This document shows positions 1 through 12,400 of a stretch of DNA of 64,000 bases, one piece after another (within the stretch, counting starts at the first letter, position 1; each line of letters starts with the position of its first letter). The position numbers and the translations under genes are program-made. This DNA comes from Burhinus oedicnemus (lineage: Eukaryota > Chordata > Aves > Charadriiformes > Burhinidae), in NCBI GenBank assembly GCA_008921705.1, contig VFFE01007638.1, positions 526,933 through 590,932 of the forward strand. Reading direction: 5' to 3'. The notes under the pieces are model-generated. The model saw only the letters and a program-made list of their open reading frames with translations. It did not search any database and was not told the origin of the DNA.

Positions 1-464
1 TGCTGGAGCATGTCCAAAGAAGGGGAACAAAGCTGGTGAAGGGTGTAGAGCAGAAGTCTTATGAGGCGTGGCTGAGGGAACTGGGGTTGTTTAAGGTGGA
101 GAAAAGGAGGCTGAGAGGAGACCTTATTGCTCTCTACAACTACCTGAAAGGAAGTTGTAGTGAGGTGGGTGTTGGTCTCTTCTCCCATGTAACTGATGAT
201 AGGACAAGAAGAAATGGTGTCAAGTTGCACCAAGGGAGGTTTAGATTGGATATTAGGAAAAATTTCTTCACAAGAAGGGTTATTAAGCACTGGAACAGGC
301 TGTCTGGGGAAGTGGTTGAGTCACTGTCCCTGGAGGTATTTAAACAACGTGTTGACAAGGTGCTTAGGGACGTTGTTTAGTGGTGGACTTGGCAGTGTTA
401 GGTTAACGGTTGGACTCAATGATCTTAAGGGACTTTTCCAACCTAAATGATTCTATGATTCTAT
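1..464 (+). mobile_element. CR1 LINE retrotransposon, 3' part (cut by window edge)
   Basis: This is the 3' end of a CR1 non-LTR retrotransposon. It holds the last 126 codons of ORF2, a short 3' untranslated region with the typical 'ggtccc/ttccaacct'-type segment, and ends in the CR1 terminal repeat (attctatgattct near 449-461). The 5' end lies outside the window. The segment after the stop codon (gtggtggacttggcagtg) is shared with the copies at 33850, 40294 and 46476, so these four appear to be one subfamily. CR1 copies insert by target-primed reverse transcription and are usually 5'-truncated. Confidence 0.95.
3..380 (+). pseudogene. CR1 ORF2 C-terminal fragment
   Basis: The frame is open from the window edge to a TAG stop at 378-380. 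It encodes the C-terminal region of the CR1 ORF2 protein, which carries endonuclease and reverse transcriptase in the full-length element. Visible family landmarks are [19 protein letters not shown], then [10 protein letters not shown], then a conserved end around [18 protein letters not shown]. Nothing upstream of this is in view, so it cannot be told whether the whole frame is intact. The fragment has no stop or frameshift, which suggests a moderately young copy. It is not expected to make a functional protein. Confidence 0.85.
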
Positions 465-1780
465 AATTTCTTTTCTCTACATTCATCTCACTGTATTCTA
501 TGAAATCAAGAAACTGGGTTATGCTTGTAAGGATTATACTGCTACCGAGTTCCACGCTTGACCAAAAATGTCTGACTTCATGAATGTCTTTTCTATTAAT
601 GATTCACTTTTTTCATGCAGAAGAGATCTTCCTAATTATGAAATAAATTAATCTAAATAGTGATTGATTTAAGTGATCTTCTCACCCAAACTGCTATTTC
701 AAATGATCATTTTTCATCTGTTCCACAAGACAATAATTGTGTTAATAGTTTTGTAAGTGAGATTTCCTTTTTGCATGGTTCTGTGGAAGGAAACAGTATT
801 GAACTGCTGTTTGAATAAAAGCTCAAAATTTTTTTTGGTTGATTAAGGCAGCATGATATTAATAGTTCAGAGTAAGAAAAGAATAGTTATTGCAACCTGC
901 TGTAGTCACGAAATTTCTTATGGCAGGTTTGTATTTGATATCTCACTGTAGTAATGCTCTAGGATTCCTGAAACACAGAGACATTGTAATAGAGAATCAC
1001 TACCCAAAATTCCTTCATTTTCTATAAGGAAAACATTTCATGTCCCTGGCTTTGCCTACAAGAAACTAAATGAAGCTATTGTAACCTACTGATTTCAGTA
1101 GGTTACAAAATATCTGATTCCAAAATATTGCCGTACTGCTAATAGTTGCCCCTGATCTTCAGACTCATGACCATGAGGACCATGTCTACACCAGCAAGTG
1201 GTGAAATACAATTATATCAGACTGATAGAGTAAACAGATGAAGATGAGAAAATGGCAACCACCATGAGTGTTTCAGGGGCATTTAATTTGGACCAGGTCT
1301 ACTTTGGTCCTATGATGTGAACTCAACAGAAATTGGAGTGCATTACATCAGCCCCTGGTGTGCATCCAGTAGTTTAGTTTTTGGCCAAAAGGAATTCAAT
1401 AATTGCCTGTCTGAAACCACTCCACCATGTGAATCATAGGAGACAATCAGGAGGTGCACTTCAAATATGTTCCAATAGCATTAAAACAGCTCATGTAAAC
1501 CTTTCCTGCTCAGTTTTCTGATAGTATCCATCACCAGAGTGATGGACTGAATACACTATCGCGGCACTCACCCTCCTCTACCTCTTGTTCCAGCACTTAC
1601 CGTCCAATTGTTTGTGCTATCTAGTAAAGGAGATAACTTCACTAAATACAAGGAATTGCCTCTTCAGAGGCAGATTTGCAATACTGTGATGTTTGCAATA
1701 TAACATAGCAAAGGTTAATTCTGTTTTCTCTCTTGATTTCTTAGAAAACATTCTCTGCTTATGTTCTATGCATGCACAGG
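465..1780. other. AT-rich unique sequence, no gene seen
   Basis: There is no recognisable exon or transposon here. The one clear structure is the 30-base near-perfect palindrome at 1079-1108, listed separately. Open frames are short and have no family resemblance. Confidence 0.6.
1079..1108. repeat. Near-perfect palindrome, 14-bp arms, 2-base centre
   Basis: The left arm 1079-1092 (ttgtaacctactga) is the exact reverse complement of the right arm 1095-1108, with only tt between them. The loop is too tight for an ordinary RNA hairpin precursor such as a microRNA. It could form a cruciform, or it could be the product of a small inverted duplication. Confidence 0.9.
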
Positions 1781-1840
1781 TGTATTGGGTGACCATGGCA
1801 AAGTTTTGGTAGCAGAGGGGGTGCTGGGGTGGCCCCTGTG

Positions 1841-1882
1841 AGGAGAGGAGAGGAGAGGAGAGGAGAGGAGAGGAGAGGAGAG
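1841..1882 (+). repeat. (AGGAG)8 homopurine microsatellite inside LTR
   Basis: Eight perfect AGGAG units span 1841-1880, continuing as purines to 1883. The related LTRs have different sequence at this point, so the expansion arose within this copy or its lineage. A homopurine mirror repeat of this length can in principle form triplex DNA. Confidence 0.95.
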
Positions 1883-1900
1883 ATTTTCTAGCAAGAACTG

Positions 1901-2072
1901 TGTCCTGTGGGGAACCCACAGTGGAGCAGTCTGTTCCTGAAGGATTGCACCCCGTGGAAAGGACCCATACTGGAACAGTTCTTGAAGAACTGCAGCCTGG
2001 GGGAAGGACCCACATTGGAACAGTTTGTGGAAGACTGTCTCCCATGGGTGGGACCCCATGCTGGAGCATGGG
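1901..2072 (+). repeat. About 3.7 copies of a 45-base tandem repeat inside LTR
   Basis: Units lie at 1901-1947 (47 bases), 1948-1992 (45), 1993-2037 (45) and a partial one at 2038-2072. Each contains a variant of 'ggacccacactggagcag' followed by a 'gaagaactg'-like end. Because 45 is a multiple of three, two reading frames stay open through the array and give 15-residue periodic peptides. These are a by-product of the repeat and not evidence of a gene. Confidence 0.85.
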
Positions 2073-2271
2073 AAGAGTGTGAGGAGGAAAGAGCAGCAGA
2101 AACAACATGTGATGAACTCAGCACATCTCCCTTTTCCCGTTCCCCTGTGCCACTCATGGGGAGGAGGCAGAAGAGTCAGGAGTGATGCTGAGCCTGGGAA
2201 GAAGGGACAGTGAGGGGAAGGTGTTTTTAGCTGTTTTTATTTCTTACTATCCTGCTGTGTTATTAACTGGC

Positions 2272-2277
2272 AATAAA
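2272..2277 (+). promoter_or_regulatory. Polyadenylation signal AATAAA of the LTR
   Basis: AATAAA sits in the 3' half of the LTR, as expected for the viral polyadenylation signal in the R region. The same hexamer is kept in the related LTR at 22995-23000 and is degraded in the one at 41812-42599. Confidence 0.6.
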
Positions 2278-2456
2278 TTAATTAATTTCCCCAAAGTCAA
2301 GCCTGCTTCACCTGTGATGGTAATTGGTGAGTTGATCTTCCTCTCCTTGTCTTGACCCATGAGCTTTTAGTTTTATTTTCTCACCCTGTTCTGCTGAGGA
2401 GGGGAAGTGACAGAACAGTTTGGTGGACAACTGGTATCCAGCCAAGGTTAACCACA

Positions 2457-5400
2457 ATATGTAGATAAAAATATTTTCTTTTCTTTTGGGTAGTTAAGAA
2501 ATATACAGGCAGTATAATCCTCTAGAAGCTTAATGCCAACTGCTTGTAGTTCATTTCCTCTTATATATGCTATGCAACTTCATATATCATATCATACATA
2601 CACTAAGTGATATTGTTTATTTCAATCCCCCTCATGGTCTTTCTTTCAACTTCTTGTTCTCATCACATTTTTATGATGTGCTTATTACCAAAGATTGTCA
2701 AAGAACTTTGCTTTAGTTGTGTGTTACTTATGTTGGTAGTCAGGTAAAATATCAAAAACATTTAATTAAATCACAATTATCTTTTTTCACTTCTCATAAC
2801 TATAATGTTTTTCCTCATCATCATTATCAGCATTTAACTTATTTAAAACAGAAGTGCAAGAAGCTGCTGTGTTCTTCTACTTGAGTGAATTTGCCAGTTC
2901 TTGTGGTCAGCTAAACTTAAACATATACTCGTGCTGCTCACTGTTACTACCTTATTCTACACTTTCCCACTGCGGTTGTTGCAGGGTTTCATACACTAAG
3001 GCTGTAGTTCTGCAGGAGAGATTCATCTCACATGATAGGTGCCTATATGTGGTTTTGATATCCTAGCTCCCATTATTGGAGGTAGGAATCTAGTCAACAT
3101 AGTTCTTGGTTTCTAGAGAGGTATAAATCAAATAGGTAGGGTGAAGCTTCATTGACTGTGCTGATTACATCACCAGTGACAATTATGTACATTCAGACAT
3201 CTAATGTTATGTTCAGACACCTAGTCTCATGTGGACACCAAATTTAGATGAACTGGATTCCTACCCTGTCTGTCTACATGAACATTTTTCTGAACTTGTT
3301 ATACAGTGCTGTTGCAGCAACAAGAACACTTGTATGAAGATAAAGGCCAAGATTTAGCTCAACTAAGTTTTACGTTTCTGATGAAGGCACTCAGGTTAGG
3401 AACGTAGTTGGTCTATGGGTTCTATAAAGTCAATACAGATAGTTGAGGAACTCAGAAGGACAAATCCACTTTCCCAGGCTTCCAGACTTTGCCATAGTAC
3501 TTACGGATATACTATGAACATAGAAAGGTAACATAATAATTTTGTTTCTGCAAACTGTTTGTGCAGATATTTTTCCTGTTGCTACCATTGATGTGGCAAA
3601 ACAGTAGTTTTGTAAGAGGGAAATTAAAAAACCCAACATAGTTATCAAATATAGACATACCTTTGGCATTGGTTTGATTTAATAGTACAACTTCTACTGT
3701 TTATTTTTGCAAAAATTTGGCCAATAGTGTCTTCTGCACTATAATATCTGTGCACTGCAAATGCCAGGCAGGCATGAGGGAAAAAATATCCCATGTCCAA
3801 ATGCAAACATTCTCACATTGTCGCACAGGCTTTTGCAACATTGTAGTCCTTATACAGACTTTGCTACCACTATAGTGATTAGTACTCATAGTGCAACCTT
3901 ACAATATGCTTATCCAACTGTTTGTGTCTGTTTTGAGCAATGTCTTTGTTAGCAAGTCACACCACTCACCTGTCCTTCAAAGCGGGGCAGCAGCAAAACC
4001 AATCAATAAGCTATTTGGCATAGGCAGAGACTGTGACCCTTCGTTACGGTATCTGGAAGGACGAAGTATAAAAGAAACAAAGCACAAGTTGTTTCTTCAT
4101 ATATGCTCTTAGCCTTAATATTACATGTTTTTATTATAATATCTATACTGGAACCTAGAAGTTAAAAAATGTTATAATGAATTCGTAACCTTGATATAAA
4201 TACATAGAACATGATGTAATTCTTTACTTGTACTAGAAAAGTTCTTTTCTTTTGCAAACAAAAAAAATTTATGTCTTTCAAGTGTGCTATCATTTAATAT
4301 TATGGGAGATGTAATGGAAGTAAAATCTTTCTTTTAATTATTATTTTACCTCATTGGTTAGATTGCACCCGATGAACATGAAAGTTATGGTTTGGAGTCT
4401 TCATGTATTCAATTCAGCTACCACTTAGCACATGATTACACTCACTCTGGATAGTTTAATGAACAGTTTCAGTCACTCAGGATCATGGACTCAGACACTA
4501 TATTCACTGCATGACTGGGTTTTCCACAGAACACTTTTTTAATCCCTTCCTTGCCAGCACTTTGAAGGATTTCTGTAAAGATTTTGTCAGGTTCTCTATT
4601 TTAAAGGGAATTTGTTATAACCGGGACCAGAGGAAATTAGAAGTGGAAATGAAACATTTATTGATTTCACATCAAGATAAGCCACTTATATGTTTAAAAG
4701 TAGTGAAGAAAAAAGGTTCTAATTTAAAGAAATCTCCTATAATAACCTCTACGATATGAAGACATTTGATCAATGCCGGAGAACAAAGTGGACTCTGAAT
4801 GTTGTTTTGTAGTTTGTTTTATTTTCCTCAGAAATGTGTCATCAATGAATTGGAAAACTTAAAAAACCCCATCTTTTAGAATGGTTTATGGGTCAAATTC
4901 TCTTCCTTGCTATGAGTCATCAGAAAACATATTGGACAGAAAAATGTCAAAAGTCTGAAAAAAACAGGTGTAAGTGAGGCAGTTATAGTTGCTCCTATTG
5001 AACTGTAAAGGACTATAATTATAATTTTTAAATGAACATTGAATTAACAAGAGAAATGCTGCAGTTCATATTGTGACTTGGCTGCTGTTGCAGAGGCATG
5101 TTTCTTCTAAATTTGAAATTATCTAACTGTCATCTTTGTAAGTTTTGCCATAACTTTTATTCAGGTAATGTTAATATGTTGGTGAGTAGTGACAGTAGGT
5201 TAGCAGATAGTGTTAGAAGAAAGTTTGAGTCAGGATTTTTTCAGACTTGTTTAAGGTCAAGGAACATAGAACTGGAAGAAAATATTCATTCCAGTCCCTC
5301 TTTCATATTTTGGGAGTTAGTCTTTTTTCTAATCATCTCAGACTCGCTTTATTCAGCAATTTACAATATGAGGTAGGTTCTGAACTCCCAGCTATTTAAT

Positions 5401-8400
5401 TGTCCTGGAAACCTTCAAAGCAGTTTTGAGTCATAAAGATTATTCTAAATTTGGCTTTGAGGAGCTCCTTGATGCTATATGAATGACTGACATTTATTTA
5501 ATACTGTACTTGTCAAATGTCATGTGTGAGCTGGCTCCCACATGCACTCATCTAGGTCAGTTCACTTTCAGTTAAACAAATCTTCTAGTAGCTTCTATTT
5601 CACTGACTTTCATTGAAGGAAAAGAACAAATAAAAAAAGCAAGCTAGATATAGCAGCAGCAAATAGGCTATTTGCAGACTTTTCATTCAGCAGATTTGCC
5701 ATTCTGCTTGAACACATTCACTTCCGCTCAGGTGACTATGTTTTTTTGGCATAGTCCATATTTTTTCTGAACTTCCTTGCTGAAATTGAAATATTGCCTC
5801 ACTTCCTTTACGGTTTCTCCCTTGAAAATCTCATGTGATCTTCATTTTTGTAGTATTTTGATTCATTTTCTTCGTCTGCTGTCATGGTCTGAGAGAAGAG
5901 TGAAGAAACTTGCAAGGATTAGCAGTAGGCTACACTTTGCTCTTTGAACCCCTTATCTTTAGATAAGTAAGTAGTGTTTTGGCCTTAATTGAGCAAGCAA
6001 TATACTTAAAGTTGATAAAATTTTTCAAGTTCACAAGCAATTGGAACAGGTATCTTAAAGTAATATATAATACTAATAGAATTATGTAATTCTAAAATTC
6101 TGATCTCATTCCTTGAGGTGAAAAAAATAATTACCTTTCCTATTCAGACTGAGATTATAATTTGGTCCTCAAGCAAGTTTGTGCTTGGATTCTGTCTGTG
6201 AAATCTCTTCAGTCTATCTTTCACTCCCAAGTAGTAATTGTAACATTGAGATTATAAAGTTTCCTATTACAAATACAGGTATGCTACTGAACAAAATATA
6301 TAAAACCAAATTCTAATCGACTAAAAACATTCTGACAGCTGAAAGAAAAAAATTATAAACCATTAAACCAATAAATTATAAACTAAACAATGAAATCATG
6401 CATATAACAGAATAATTATATGATCTTGAGAAATAAAAGCCTTCTGGAATGATGAACTCAAAGTAATCTACTCTGAAAGGATCGCAGTCATAATCAAATT
6501 GAAACAGTAAGAAGACTATGTAGAATTGAGACTCAGATATGAGTCCCTGAAATTGGAAGGGTTAATATGTGAAGTACCAATTTCATTAATTGCAGAATTC
6601 TTTAAAAGGCACTAGGAAAGGCTCAACAATAGGGAACAGTGGAAGACTAACCTAGTGCCTGTGTCAATTTAAATGTCTAATGTCTCTGTTCACTGAGTAT
6701 TTAAAATGCAGTATAACTGACTTTTTATTTTCATATCCATATTGAACCAAATGCATAAATCTCTTAGCAGCTCAATTAGTGAAATTTCATGTAGCTTACA
6801 GTAATATTGCAATGTGATCCTCATAAAATTCTACAGGATACATTTATAAATCTGAATGAACAAGTGCTATGAACAGCAACACAGACAGTTGCAATACAGT
6901 CGGTTTAGCATATCTTTACTTGTTATATAGACAAGAACCATTATACACTAACAAATTTGTCCATACTGTTGTGAAAAATTGAGAGATGCTATAAATAGCA
7001 AAGCATTAACTTGCTAGCCCTCAAGGTTTTGTTGTATTTCAATGCATTGCCAAGAAAGATTAACAAACCATTCTTCAACATTTGTAAATGATTATGCCAA
7101 TTTTGTCTCTCCTTCTCTTGCAAGAAGGTTGATCTACTACAGAAAAATCAACTCCCACATCCTAAAACCTAATGAGGCTGCAATTTTATGTCTTTGTCTT
7201 GTAGTGAAACAAATGGTACAATTACATTCCAGGAACACTCTAGGGGAATACAGGTATTCAGCAGACTTTTATGAATGCTTTCCAGGTAACCAGTTCCTCT
7301 TTTATGATTACATTTCCATAAAATATAAAGATGAAATACCTCTTCAAGAAAGTAATGTTACATACCAAATACAGACTTTGTTTCATTACAAGTGCTTAGA
7401 TATTGTTATCTTCACTAGGAAAAAATTCATCTTTTAAAAATACCTATGCTGAGTTATGACAGTGTTAATTTCTTAGATCTCCTACTTTACCTTAAATTTT
7501 GAAGAACTTAGTTTGTATTCATACCTAGGAAGCCTTTATTAAATAAATTATTTGTGTAAGCATATTCACTTTAACAAGAAGTTTATGTGTCCTGTAAATG
7601 TATCTATTTGTTTGTGGTTTCAGTTTACCCAAAATATGCTTGATTATGTTAAACTGGAGATGGGCTAGAATCTTATAATCTGAATAGGAGATTCAGTTTA
7701 CTTAAAGTTCACTGATTTTTGATGAATACTAGTCTGTCTTGTTTACAGCACAAGTTAAAATAACTCCTGCAGAAACAAACAAATAAAATTGTGTATAGGT
7801 TTAATCTTTTTCATGTTCCTGGGTGCCAGACCTCCTATTTGCAAACGTTGGAGGGCTCTAAACTCTCCCAGAGGTTTTTTAGAAAACTTCAAGGCAATTT
7901 CCCTTTTTTTCTCTGACTTACTGCATAAGTGGAGATATATATATAACACTACTTTTCAGAGGACTCCACCTGCATAACTGAGAAGTGCAGGAAAAGAGGG
8001 AGGTGTTCAGTTGTGTAAGCACAAATAATTTCAGGGACATTTCAGGCACTATGGGTTACCCTGGTTGCCTTTCACTTGCTGGTCTGGAAGGGTTCTAAGG
8101 CCAGTCCTGCAAGCCCTGTAAGGGTATTAGTGTCTGAGTGCTAGTGGCCACCGAAGCTTAGGCAATTGAATCTGTCCCAGAAAGACTGAAGTGAAAAAAG
8201 GCAAAGAAACAAAGAGAACTTTTACACTCAGTTCTTGTTACTTTTACTTCCTTAGTCGCTGGACCCGTCATATACTTCTATCAGACCAGTTGCAAGCAGG
8301 CTGCAAAAATGCACATTGTAAAAGCACATATAGATGAGATCTGTATGAACAACTAAATGGTAGCTGCTCAAAATTTCAAGAACTGCTTTGCCAACATTTT

Positions 8401-8539
8401 ACAGTTTTCCTCATAGACTTTTAAATCTGTATTAAATTTGAATGTATAATTAACAGCCAAACCTGTTGGCAGAGTGCAGATGAAAAAAACCCTGATATTA
8501 GTATCTTTCATTTTGGGGACAGTATTGAAACAAATGTTT
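2457..8539. other. Six kilobases of AT-rich unique DNA, no gene recognised
   Basis: No recognisable transposon, RNA gene or exon was found in this stretch. The longest open frame is 7042-7437 (+, 131 codons). It starts at an ATG and matches no family I know. It is rich in hydrophobic and aromatic residues, lacks any domain motif and is probably a chance frame in AT-rich DNA. Other open frames here are under 95 codons. Homopolymer runs are short. Confidence 0.6.
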
Positions 8540-9376
8540 AACATAAGCCATGGGGCAGAGTGCACCCTCAGCAAGTCTGCTCATGACACAAAACTGGGAG
8601 GAATGGCTGCTACACCAGAGAGTTGTGCTGCCATCCAGAGGATTTCAACAGGCTGGAGAAATGGGCTGACAGGAGGCTCACGAAGTTCAAGAAAGGGAAG
8701 CACAAAGTCCTGCACCAGGGGAAGAAGAATCCCAAGCACCAGTATATGCTGGGGGCCAGCATATACTGGTGAAAGCAGCTTTGTAAAAAAGGCCTTTGGA
8801 GACCTGGTGGACAGCAAGCTGAACAGGAGCCAGCATTGTGCCCTTGCCATAAAGGAGGCTAACGTTGATGCATTAGGAGGAGTGTTGTCAGCAGGTCAAG
8901 GAAGGTGATCCTTCCCCTCTACTTAGCACATCTGAGGTCACACCTGGGCTGCTGTGTCCAGTTCTGGGCTCCGCAGTACAAAAGAGGCTTGAACATCCTG
9001 CAGAGAGTCCAACAAAGGACCACAAAGATGATGAAAGACTGGAGCATCTCTCCTATGAGAAAAGGCTGAGAGCTCTGGGACAGTTCAGCCTAGAGAAGAG
9101 AAGGCTCAGGGGAAATCTCATCAATGTATACAAATACCTGAAGAGAAGGTGTATAGAGGAGGGACCCAGGCTCTTTTCAGTGATGCCCAGTGACAGGACC
9201 AGAGGCAATGGGCACAAACTGAAACACAGGGGTTTCCCTGTGAACATCAGGAAACATTTTTTTTTTACTGTGAGGATAACTGAGCCCTAGCACAGGTTGC
9301 CCAGAGAGGTTGTGGAGTCTCCATTCTCAGAGATATTCAAAAGCTGTCTGGACTCAGTCCTGAGGAGCTTGGTCTA
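8540..9376 (+). pseudogene. CR1 ORF2 fragment, frameshifted
   Basis: The first part is open to about 8908 and shows the stretch after reverse transcriptase motif B. The catalytic FADD motif of this family is changed to SAHD, so the enzyme would be dead. The middle (KKAFGDLVDSKLNRSQ) is the usual CR1 'DLGVLVDxKLxMSQ' segment. After that the frame shifts several times. The CR1 C-terminus can still be followed at DNA level to a TAA at 9374-9376, including a 'ttttttttt' run in the 'KNFFT' codons that suggests slippage. Confidence 0.85.
8737..8771. repeat. Palindrome with 16-bp perfect arms inside CR1
   Basis: The left arm 8737-8752 (caccagtatatgctgg) is the exact reverse complement of 8756-8771, separated by ggg. 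The left arm is ordinary CR1 sequence (codons for a HQYMLG-like motif). The right arm departs from what other CR1 copies have at this position. That pattern suggests the right arm was rewritten using the left arm as template. Confidence 0.9.
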
Positions 9377-9458
9377 AGTGACCCCATTTGAGCAGGAGGG
9401 TTGGACAGTATAACCTCCAGACGTCCCTTCAAACCCCAATTATTCTGTAATTCTGTGA

Positions 9459-12400
9459 AGTCACTAACGTTAAATTAAATTGGACTACTCTAGTCATTAA
9501 GCTAGATATAAATAGATGTATTTTGAGTATTGCTCTTGTTATTTGAGTAGATGGCAGTTTTCACTTGAATTACATTTTTTGATACTTTTTCTTTTACTTG
9601 ATCTACAAGTTAAACTATTTTAAGTCTCACTTGGTAGCTCGTACAGGAACTTGTTATTCCCTAGACTAGGTACTTCAGTTACTTCTCCTTTGAAATATAC
9701 TGAATGTATCCCAAGCTTTGGATGAATCCAGAATCGTTCAAAGCAATATGTGTACTACATCATGGCACCTTCTCCACAGGACTGAAATCCTGCTAGGTTC
9801 CAACTCTGGACAAGTTAAATACTTTTTGTGCATGCTAAATAAATTACCAATTTCTGCATTCAGTCAGTGAAAAGAATTAGTCATATCTGAAATCTCTAAA
9901 GAGTGACCTTATTTGATTATGCCAATTTTCCAATTTCTCCTGAGGTAGTGTGGGAAATGCTACAGTATCTTCATCCACTGATAACCAGTGTGCCCAGATT
10001 TTTCCTTGGGAATGGGTGCCTCAGAAGTCAATGTTCATGATCTCCTTTTATGTATTTATAGCCCAGCAGCTGTACCTCACATTCTGTAAGAGGGAGACTT
10101 TTGCTTTACGTTGAAAGGAATAGTACTCAAAGGTACAACACCAGGAGGTAGCTGCACCCACATGTCTCAGGAGTATCCCAGAAATTAAAAAAGAACAGGA
10201 AAAAAAGAGAAAAAAATTTCCAGAAGTCCTAGGAGCAGGCCAGAAGGACTTTTACTGCCACTTTCTAGTCCAAGGCTTCAAGACTCCTCAGGGATTTGTG
10301 TGGAGTTTAGATTGCGCTCTGTTTGAATTGCAGTCGCGTATGAAGGTACTAAGTATTAAATGCCTGATAAGACACCTCTTTTGGCATTGACTTAGTTGCT
10401 CGGAAGCCTTCTGGGTTGTATAGGAAAATGTGTAAAAATTTTAAATGCCTGTAAACTTAGTGTCTAAATGAGATCACTTGCTGAGGCTTTCATGCTGCTA
10501 ATTACGATCTCATTCCTGGTGATATTAAAGTTTCTTTAAAGAAAGACGGAATTTGAAAAGCAATTTTTTGCACAGAGGGGGATAGGTAGAGGCTGCCTCT
10601 TTTTCAGAATCAGTAAATGGTCATCCAAGTGAAAACTTCTATTTCATTCTTAAAATTACATACATAAAAGCAATTCAGAGCATCAAATTTGATTTTTCAG
10701 TTTTACTACAAGAAATAAATATCTTAAATTTAATTAAGAATGTTCAGGAAGAACACATTAAATACATTTACTTGTCAGTTATTTTTAGGGCCATCACAAA
10801 AAAAAAAAAAAGAAAATTAAAGAGGTTGAGTATTAGAATAAGATAGTAATAGCCGTAAAATCTTCCTTGAGCTAACAAGCAAGAACTTTTCACTTCAATG
10901 AAAGAAAAGTTCACATATAAAGAAACAGTGACATAGGTGACCATTTTCAGTACAGCCTTTTGAATGCTTGGTCCCTTAACATCTAGTGAATAGCTTTGTA
11001 TTCTTCTTAATTAGCATCTTCCCTTTGCACTTTTTTGGACAAATAATGTCCTTGGCTATGTTACAGGACTAAAACCATATGGAAATATGTTGTGTAAATG
11101 AGCAGACTCTGTTGAAATGCTTCTGTCCTAACAATGCTGACTTGAAAAGAACGGACAGGCTGAAAGAGATGGCTTTTGGAGTGATTATCATACCCTGTAA
11201 TAATAAGTCTTCATAAATGGTCATTTTAAGGATCTTTAAAAAGCTGGGGGAGATTGATGGAGGTAATGGATGGAGGAATCTATCCGGCTGATATATTGTA
11301 CTATCTATTTCTTTGAACATTTGAGCAACTGTATGCATCAAATGAATAATAAATTGAGAATTATATGTCTAATTATAAAATGTGGGAAGATAGGTCTTAG
11401 AAATTTTTTTACAAGGATTATTCAAGGTTTACAAGAGGAAATGGCTTCATATCTCTTCAGCATAATGTTACAATGGAGGAAACGAGACCAGTATGAGTAG
11501 TTCCTTTCATTTTACATTTAATTTGCAGTCTAATATTATACTGAGGTTTTTGGGGGGGGGTTTTGAGTGGAGATTCAAATCCTCTGTACAAATACTCCAG
11601 ATTGAAGTATGTATACAATCTACGCCCAACTACACTATCTATAGTTGCTCAGATATTTTATTTATAGTTGAACACAGCTTTGCAAGTTGAACTTTTTTCA
11701 ACACCTGTATACACTAGGAATATTCAACCCAAGTGAATAATAAGTTAGAAAAGGATCATACTGATGTCTCAACAACCTTTCTGCTATTTAAGTGCTGTTA
11801 CCTGATCAATTTGTTATGTATTAGAATGGAAAAATGCTTGAAAACTAAGGAAAATGGTTTGACATTTAGATAGTTTGACATTTTCCATCAATATTAATAT
11901 GGCTATAAAACAGTCATCCTTGATGCCATTTAACGATGAAGTAATGCTTATTAATTAAAAATGTTGTTTAATGTTTTAGATACTAAAGGTTATGTATTCT
12001 TTTACTCTTTACTGTGATTAATTCTAAATCTGCAGAGAAGCAAAACCTTTCAGAAATGAAATGAAATTTAAATAAGAATTTAACCCTCATAGACTTGTGG
12101 ACCCCTGGGAATACCATCCAAAGAATTAAAAAAATATTTTTCTACATTAAACATCCTGTATCTGTTGCTCTGAAATCTATAAAACTCTATTTCCAAATCA
12201 TGTTAAGATGAAAATTTTTGGTTCAAAGGTATAAAAAAGGTAACACATATGATTAATTAAATGTATCTTGGAAAGAGAATCCATGCTGGGCAAGGATATG
12301 AGTCCTTTTCCAGCAAGAATCTTTGTAAATTACTGCATGGTTTGGATATATTTTGAAAGTACTTTTTTGGTTGTAAAAATAACATCATTTGATAGTGAAC

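Larger units (their letters stand above)
1781..2456 (+). mobile_element. Solo LTR of an avian endogenous retrovirus (family A)
   Basis: It begins with TGTATTGGGT and ends with a segment closing in ...TTAACCACA, as retroviral LTRs do (TG...CA). The 3' third matches the LTRs at 22336 and 41812: a 'ggcaataaatta' polyadenylation-signal segment, a 'ttgacccatgagctttt' segment, and a G-rich end before the terminal CCACA. The middle holds a 45-base tandem repeat and an (AGGAG) expansion. No gag, pol or env remnant lies on either side, so this is probably a solo LTR left by recombination. No convincing target-site duplication was found (acagg before, atatg after). Assignment to the ERVL class is from memory of avian LTRs and is not proven here. 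Confidence 0.72.
8540..9458 (+). mobile_element. CR1 LINE retrotransposon, 5'-truncated
   Basis: This CR1 copy starts inside the reverse transcriptase domain (HGAECTLSKSAHDTKLGG) and runs through the C-terminal region to a degenerate terminal repeat (tattctgtaattctgtga near 9440-9457). The 3' untranslated segment differs from the copies at 1 and 12688 and belongs to another subfamily. The boundary at 8540 is an estimate from where similarity to the family pattern begins. A remarkable hairpin-forming change lies at 8737-8771. Confidence 0.92.

Noticed and set aside
1079..1108. MicroRNA precursor at the palindrome
   Set aside because: The stem is only 14 bp and the loop only two bases, which is outside the range for a microRNA hairpin.
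1888..2213. Several open frames on both strands in the first LTR
   Set aside because: They follow from the 45-base tandem repeat and the purine repeat. They begin and end inside the LTR and match no protein.
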